Assembly (NCBI GenBank): GCA_034432445.1
Contig: DAOUBX010000160.1
Span: 1 to 9,350 of the forward strand
Direction: 5' to 3'
From: JANWYQ01 sp034432445
GTDB taxonomy: Bacteria > Chloroflexota > Anaerolineae > JAAEKA01
Length of the DNA: 9,350 bases
Part shown: positions 6,925 to 9,350 of the stretch, in pieces
Layout of the letters: every line of letters begins with the position of its first letter
Numbering within the stretch: the first letter of the stretch is position 1
Program-made: the position numbers and the translations under genes
The notes under the pieces: generated by a model
The model's input: only the letters and a program-made list of their open reading frames with translations
Told to the model about the DNA's origin: nothing
Databases searched by the model: none

Positions 6925-7030
6925 CAGACCCATGCAGGTCTCATCAGTTCCTGGGAGCTCCTCTGAGCTGCCATAAGTTCTTCCGAGTTCGCTCCAACTC
7001 CCATGAGTTCCGCCGAGTTCCCTTCAGCTT
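6925..7030 (+). repeat. 10-bp-period degenerate repeat array over the regulator start
   Basis: A hexamer resembling GAGTTC recurs every 10 bp: CAGACC 6925, CAGGTC 6935, CAGTTC 6945, GAGCTC 6955, GAGCTG 6965, AAGTTC 6975, GAGTTC 6985, CAACTC 6995, GAGTTC 7005, GAGTTC 7015, CAGCTT 7025. Three units are exact GAGTTC and most fit SAGYTC; the four bases between them vary, though CCAT precedes the units at 6975 and 7005. The array fills most of the gap between kinase and regulator and covers the regulator's ATG (7003) and first codons. One helical turn per unit would place all units on one DNA face. It may be a cooperative protein-binding array or the relic of a slippage expansion. Confidence 0.7.
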
Positions 7031-8244
7031 TTCCGCCTCCCTTGCGCGCCCTGGTCGTCGAGGATGACCGCTCCTGGCAGCAGATCCTCAGCGAGCTGCT
7101 GGGGGACGCCGGCCTGGCCGTGGACGTAGCGGACAGCCTACCGACTGCCCTCGCCTGCCTGCGCGCAGCGCCTCACCGTCTGGCCGTGGTTGACCTCTCC
7201 TTGGGCGGCAGCGATCATCGCAACCAGGAGGGTCTGGCTGTACTCGACGCAATCCGTCGCCATGACCCCGGCTGCACCCCTTTGCTGCTCACGGGCTACG
7301 CCACGGTAGAGCTGGCTGTCGACGCGCTCACCAAACACGGCGCGTTCACCTGCCTGCGCAAGGAGACTTTTCGTCGCGCCGAGTTCCGCCAGATCGTGCG
7401 CCAGGTGCTGGCCGCATCGCCCGGGGCATTGAGCGGGCAGGCTATGGCGTCAAGATGGCCTACCGACGCGCAGACTCCGCTGTCGCCCCATGCCGGCCCT
7501 GATGCGCCGGGCTCGTCCGGCCCCCCTGTTGCGTCGCCGGTTGTCTCTCCCCCTCCAGAAGGCACGGGCCAACCGGCCGAGCCTGTCCAGGCGCCAGCTC
7601 CTAGCGCTGCCGGCTCAAGCCTAGCGCAACCGTCTTCGGCCACCACGCGCACGTCTGCGGCAGCCCTGGTGGTCGAAGACGATGCAGGCTGGCGCAGCAT
7701 CCTCGTCGAACTGCTGAGCGAGCTCGGCTACACCGTGCAAGCGTGCCGTAGCTTTGGCGAAGCTCTGGGTTTCCTGCGCCGCTACCACTACGCCCTGGCC
7801 GTCATAGACCTCTCGCTGGCCAGCTCTTTGCTCCCTGATGACAACACCGACGGCTATCGCTTGCTGGCTCACACCAAGAAGGCCGGCATCCCCTCGATCG
7901 TGGTCAGCGGCTCGGCTCTGCCGCCCGCTGTGGAGCGCGCCTACGACGAGCACGGCATCGTCGCCTATGTCGAGAAGCAGGGATTCGACCGGCCAACCTT
8001 TCGTCAGGCCGTGGCGCAGGCCGAGGCTGCCGCAAGAGCTGCCAGCAATGTGCTGGATGTCCTGACCGACCGCGAACGCGAGGTGCTAGCGCTGTTGGTG
8101 CAAGGGCTGACCAACAAGGAGATTGCCGAAGCGTTGGTCATCACCGACAACACCGTCAAGCGTCACCTGAAGGCCATCTTCGCCAAGCTGCAAGTGACGA
8201 CCCGCGCGGCGGCTGTGGCCAAGGCCGTGAGCGCAAACCGCTAG
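7003..8244 (+). CDS. Tandem-receiver LuxR/NarL-type response regulator
   Basis: A 413-aa cytosolic DNA-binding regulator. Receiver 1 (about 14-137) has the acidic pair Glu20-Asp21-Asp22, phosphoacceptor Asp64 in VVDLSLG, Thr97 and Lys120. A Pro/Ala/Ser-rich linker (about 138-215) follows. Receiver 2 (about 220-342) has Glu225-Asp226-Asp227, phosphoacceptor Asp269 in VIDLSLA, Ser302 and Lys325. A LuxR-type helix-turn-helix (354-411, LTDREREVLALLVQGLTNKEIAEAL...VKRHLKAIFAKL) ends the protein. The family normally has one receiver and about 210-220 aa, so this is an extended form with both receivers apparently competent. The receivers resemble each other closely (ALVVEDDxxWxxIL, LAVxDLSL), indicating internal duplication. 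It lies 98 bp after the kinase gene. The ATG at 7003 has no Shine-Dalgarno site and lies inside the 10-bp repeat array; it is chosen because receiver 1 begins soon after. Targets unknown. Confidence 0.92.
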   Translation: MSSAEFPSAFPPPLRALVVEDDRSWQQILSELLGDAGLAVDVADSLPTALACLRAAPHRLAVVDLSLGGSDHRNQEGLAVLDAIRRHDPGCTPLLLTGYATVELAVDALTKHGAFTCLRKETFRRAEFRQIVRQVLAASPGALSGQAMASRWPTDAQTPLSPHAGPDAPGSSGPPVASPVVSPPPEGTGQPAEPVQAPAPSAAGSSLAQPSSATTRTSAAALVVEDDAGWRSILVELLSELGYTVQACRSFGEALGFLRRYHYALAVIDLSLASSLLPDDNTDGYRLLAHTKKAGIPSIVVSGSALPPAVERAYDEHGIVAYVEKQGFDRPTFRQAVAQAEAAARAASNVLDVLTDREREVLALLVQGLTNKEIAEALVITDNTVKRHLKAIFAKLQVTTRAAAVAKAVSANR

Positions 8245-8274
8245 GCAGCACAACACAGGTGTCAGCAAACTGCA

Positions 8275-8287
8275 AACCGAAACGGTT
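8275..8287. promoter_or_regulatory. Inverted repeat overlapping the mscL -35
   Basis: AACCG-AAA-CGGTT is a perfect 5-bp inverted repeat with a 3-bp centre. Its right end overlaps the first two bases of the -35 hexamer at 8286. A protein bound here would compete with RNA polymerase, so it is a candidate operator. It is short enough to arise by chance. Confidence 0.3.
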
Positions 8288-8313
8288 GACGCCGGCCTAG
8301 CATCATGTAGAAT
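8286..8313 (+). promoter_or_regulatory. Promoter of mscL
   Basis: TTGACG (8286-8291) and TAGAAT (8308-8313) are spaced by 16 bp; each matches the sigma-70 consensus at five of six positions. Transcription would start near 8320 and give a leader of about 160 nt before the mscL ATG. Confidence 0.65.
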
Positions 8314-8321
8314 GGAGACAG

Positions 8322-8354
8322 AGCTTGCCACTGCAGCAAGCTTGGCTGCTTGCT
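8322..8354 (+). promoter_or_regulatory. Mutually exclusive hairpins in the mscL leader
   Basis: AGCTTGC (8322-8328) can pair with GCAAGCT (8336-8342), loop of 7. The same middle strand, as AGCAAGC (8335-8341), can instead pair with GCTTGCT (8348-8354), loop of 6. The two 7-bp stems cannot form together. They stand at the very start of the predicted leader. No T-tract follows, so this is not a terminator by itself. Confidence 0.35.
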
Positions 8355-8480
8355 CAGGCGCCGAGCGCTTGCGCGCGATGGGCCAGGTGGCTTACACCAC
8401 GGCGTAGGCGCAGATGTCTCGCACGTGCCCAGCGCCTTCGGGTGAGCAATTGTCAATCATGTTTGCCAGGAGGAAACACC

Positions 8481-8903
8481 ATGCTCAAAGAGTTCCGTAA
8501 CTTCGTGATGCGCGGCAACGTGCTCGACCTGGCCGTTGCTGTCATTATCGGCGCTGCCTTCGGGGCCGTCATCACGTCCCTTGTCAACGACATCATCATG
8601 CCCCCGATCGGCTATCTGCTGGGCGGTGTCAGTTTCAGCGACCTGTTCATCGTGCTGGGCGGCGGCCAGTTCGACTCGCTGCAGGCGGCCCAAGACGCCG
8701 GCGCCGCCGTGATCGCCTATGGCAAGTTCATCCAGACGCTCATCAACTTCCTGATCATCGCCTTCGTGATCTTCCTGATCATCAAGTCCTTCAACAAGAT
8801 GGCGACGCTGCGCAAGAAGGAAGAGGCCGCAGCAGCGCCCGCCGAGCCGCCGGCCGAGGTGAAGCTGCTCACCGAGATCCGCGACCTGTTGAAGACCCGG
8901 TAA
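8481..8903 (+). CDS. mscL: Large-conductance mechanosensitive channel MscL
   Basis: This 140-aa inner-membrane protein forms a homopentameric channel that opens under membrane tension and releases solutes on osmotic downshock. The N-terminal amphipathic helix MLKEFRNFVMRGNVLDLAVAV and the pore helix GAAFGAVITSLVNDIIMPPIGYLLGG (residues about 22-48) match the family closely. A periplasmic loop (about 49-75), the second membrane helix (about 76-98, FIQTLINFLIIAFVIFLIIKSF) and a C-terminal helical bundle ending TEIRDLLKTR follow. Length is close to the 136 aa of E. coli MscL. The frame is open upstream to 8325, but the ATG at 8481 follows AGGAGG (8468-8473) by seven bases and begins at the family's normal N-terminus. 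It has its own promoter and terminator, so it is probably monocistronic. Confidence 0.98.
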   Translation: MLKEFRNFVMRGNVLDLAVAVIIGAAFGAVITSLVNDIIMPPIGYLLGGVSFSDLFIVLGGGQFDSLQAAQDAGAAVIAYGKFIQTLINFLIIAFVIFLIIKSFNKMATLRKKEEAAAAPAEPPAEVKLLTEIRDLLKTR

Positions 8904-8941
8904 TCCCTCCTTCGTTCCCGCCCACGCCAGCAGTTTCCCAC

Positions 8942-8995
8942 CAATTCCCCGGAAACTTTGAAGTTTCCGGGGAATTGCTTTGGGAATTGCTTTTT
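8942..8995 (+). terminator. Intrinsic terminator of mscL with a duplicated 3' arm
   Basis: A perfect 17-bp inverted repeat (8942-8958 with 8961-8977; the loop will be 4-6 nt in practice) lies about 40 bp after the mscL stop. Its T-rich tail is unusual. A 12-bp unit beginning GGGAATTG is exactly duplicated in tandem (8970-8981, 8982-8993), and the run of five T (8991-8995) follows only the second copy. The first copy is followed by CTTT. Termination at either place is possible. Confidence 0.8.
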
Positions 8996-9021
8996 GCGCG
9001 GTTAGCGCCTGGTGCTACAAT
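8994..9021 (+). promoter_or_regulatory. Promoter of the secreted-protein gene
   Basis: TTGCGC (8994-8999) and TACAAT (9016-9021) are 16 bp apart. The -35 begins inside the T-run of the mscL terminator, so the two signals overlap. Transcription would start near 9028 and give a leader of about 70 nt. Confidence 0.5.
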
Positions 9022-9096
9022 AGCCCCGCCGATTCAACGCAGACGCTCTGGACGAGTGCCCGCCGTCGGTGCAAACCATGTAAGGAGGCGCCATCG

Positions 9097-9350
9097 ATGA
9101 TCCCTTTATCTCCCTCTCTGCGCTTGCTTCTTGCCTGCTTGCTCTCGCTGATCAGCATAACGCCGGCGGCCGCTGCGCCGGCGGCGCCAGCGATCCAACA
9201 CCCCGCCACCGACACCTCCACCTGGTTCCCCCTGACCCTGCCCTGGGACGACGCCACGTCCACCCCGATGGACGCCTCGGACCTGCTGCGCGACGCGCCG
9301 GGCGACGACCTCTCGACGGTGATCAACGCCCGCGGCCGGGTCGTGGTGGG
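9097..9350 (+). CDS. Secreted protein, N-terminal part (possible glycoside hydrolase)
   Basis: The frame is open from the ATG at 9097 to the window edge (84 full codons), so the gene is cut by the window. AAGGAGG at 9082-9088 is a strong Shine-Dalgarno site eight bases before the start. Residues 1-26 form a signal peptide (hydrophobic LRLLLACLLSLISITPAAA, likely cleaved after an Ala-rich AAA), so the protein is exported. The mature start is Ala/Pro-rich. WFPLTLPWDD (residues 43-52) followed by MDASDLLRDAPGDDLSTVINARGRVVVG resembles the region ahead of the catalytic barrel in some bacterial cellulase-family glycoside hydrolases ('FPxxLPWDD...DxSxLxxxPAG...'). No catalytic residue is inside the window, so that call is an inference. 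It lies on the same strand as mscL but has its own promoter. Confidence 0.75.
   Translation, partial: MIPLSPSLRLLLACLLSLISITPAAAAPAAPAIQHPATDTSTWFPLTLPWDDATSTPMDASDLLRDAPGDDLSTVINARGRVVV

Noticed and set aside
6340..6966. 208-aa open frame covering the kinase C-terminus and the repeat array
   Set aside because: Off-frame to the ATPase domain boxes, Arg-rich and without a domain. The repeat array is not explained by it, since its period is not a multiple of three.

Overview
The window is GC-rich and densely coded. It looks like chromosomal DNA of a Chloroflexota bacterium, probably Anaerolineae or Caldilineae. This rests on the style of the proteins (a soluble three-GAF histidine kinase with an HRVNNK H-box, a Mn-type SOD with a long tail, a compact FGE-like protein, an orphan ATP-grasp protein), not on a marker gene, so the assignment is tentative. 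No rRNA, tRNA, CRISPR array, transposase or phage gene is visible.

Layout from left to right. Positions 1-427 hold no convincing gene, only inverted repeats and a possible promoter. A Mn/Fe superoxide dismutase (428-1117, +) follows, closed by a textbook intrinsic terminator (1151-1194). Convergent to it, on the minus strand, is a two-gene unit: a double-hotdog acyl thioesterase (2665-1832) whose stop overlaps the GTG start of a small FGE/SUMF1-like protein (1835-1323). A divergent promoter region (about 2741-2839) separates this from a plus-strand series: ATP-grasp enzyme (2893-3780), enoyl-CoA hydratase/isomerase family enzyme (3841-4638), triple-GAF sensor histidine kinase (4661-6904) and a response regulator with two receiver domains and a LuxR-type DNA-binding domain (7003-8244). 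Next come mscL (8481-8903) with its own promoter, a long structured leader and a terminator, and then the 5' end of a secreted protein, possibly a glycoside hydrolase, which runs off the right edge (9097-9350).

How they may work together: the thioesterase and the hydratase both act on acyl thioesters, and they flank the ATP-grasp gene across a divergent promoter. The kinase and regulator are adjacent, same-strand and almost certainly partners. Their link to the metabolic genes upstream rests only on close spacing and shared strand. SOD, mscL and the last gene have strong Shine-Dalgarno sites and look like separate units. The genes inside the 2893-8244 series have poor or no Shine-Dalgarno sites.

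The most unusual features are a 10-bp-period array of about ten degenerate GAGTTC-like units lying between the kinase and regulator genes and running over the regulator's start codon, the tandem-receiver regulator itself, the kinase's atypical H-box, and an mscL leader with two mutually exclusive hairpins. I found no clear evidence of a wholly new multi-gene system. These are candidate regulatory and enzyme oddities.
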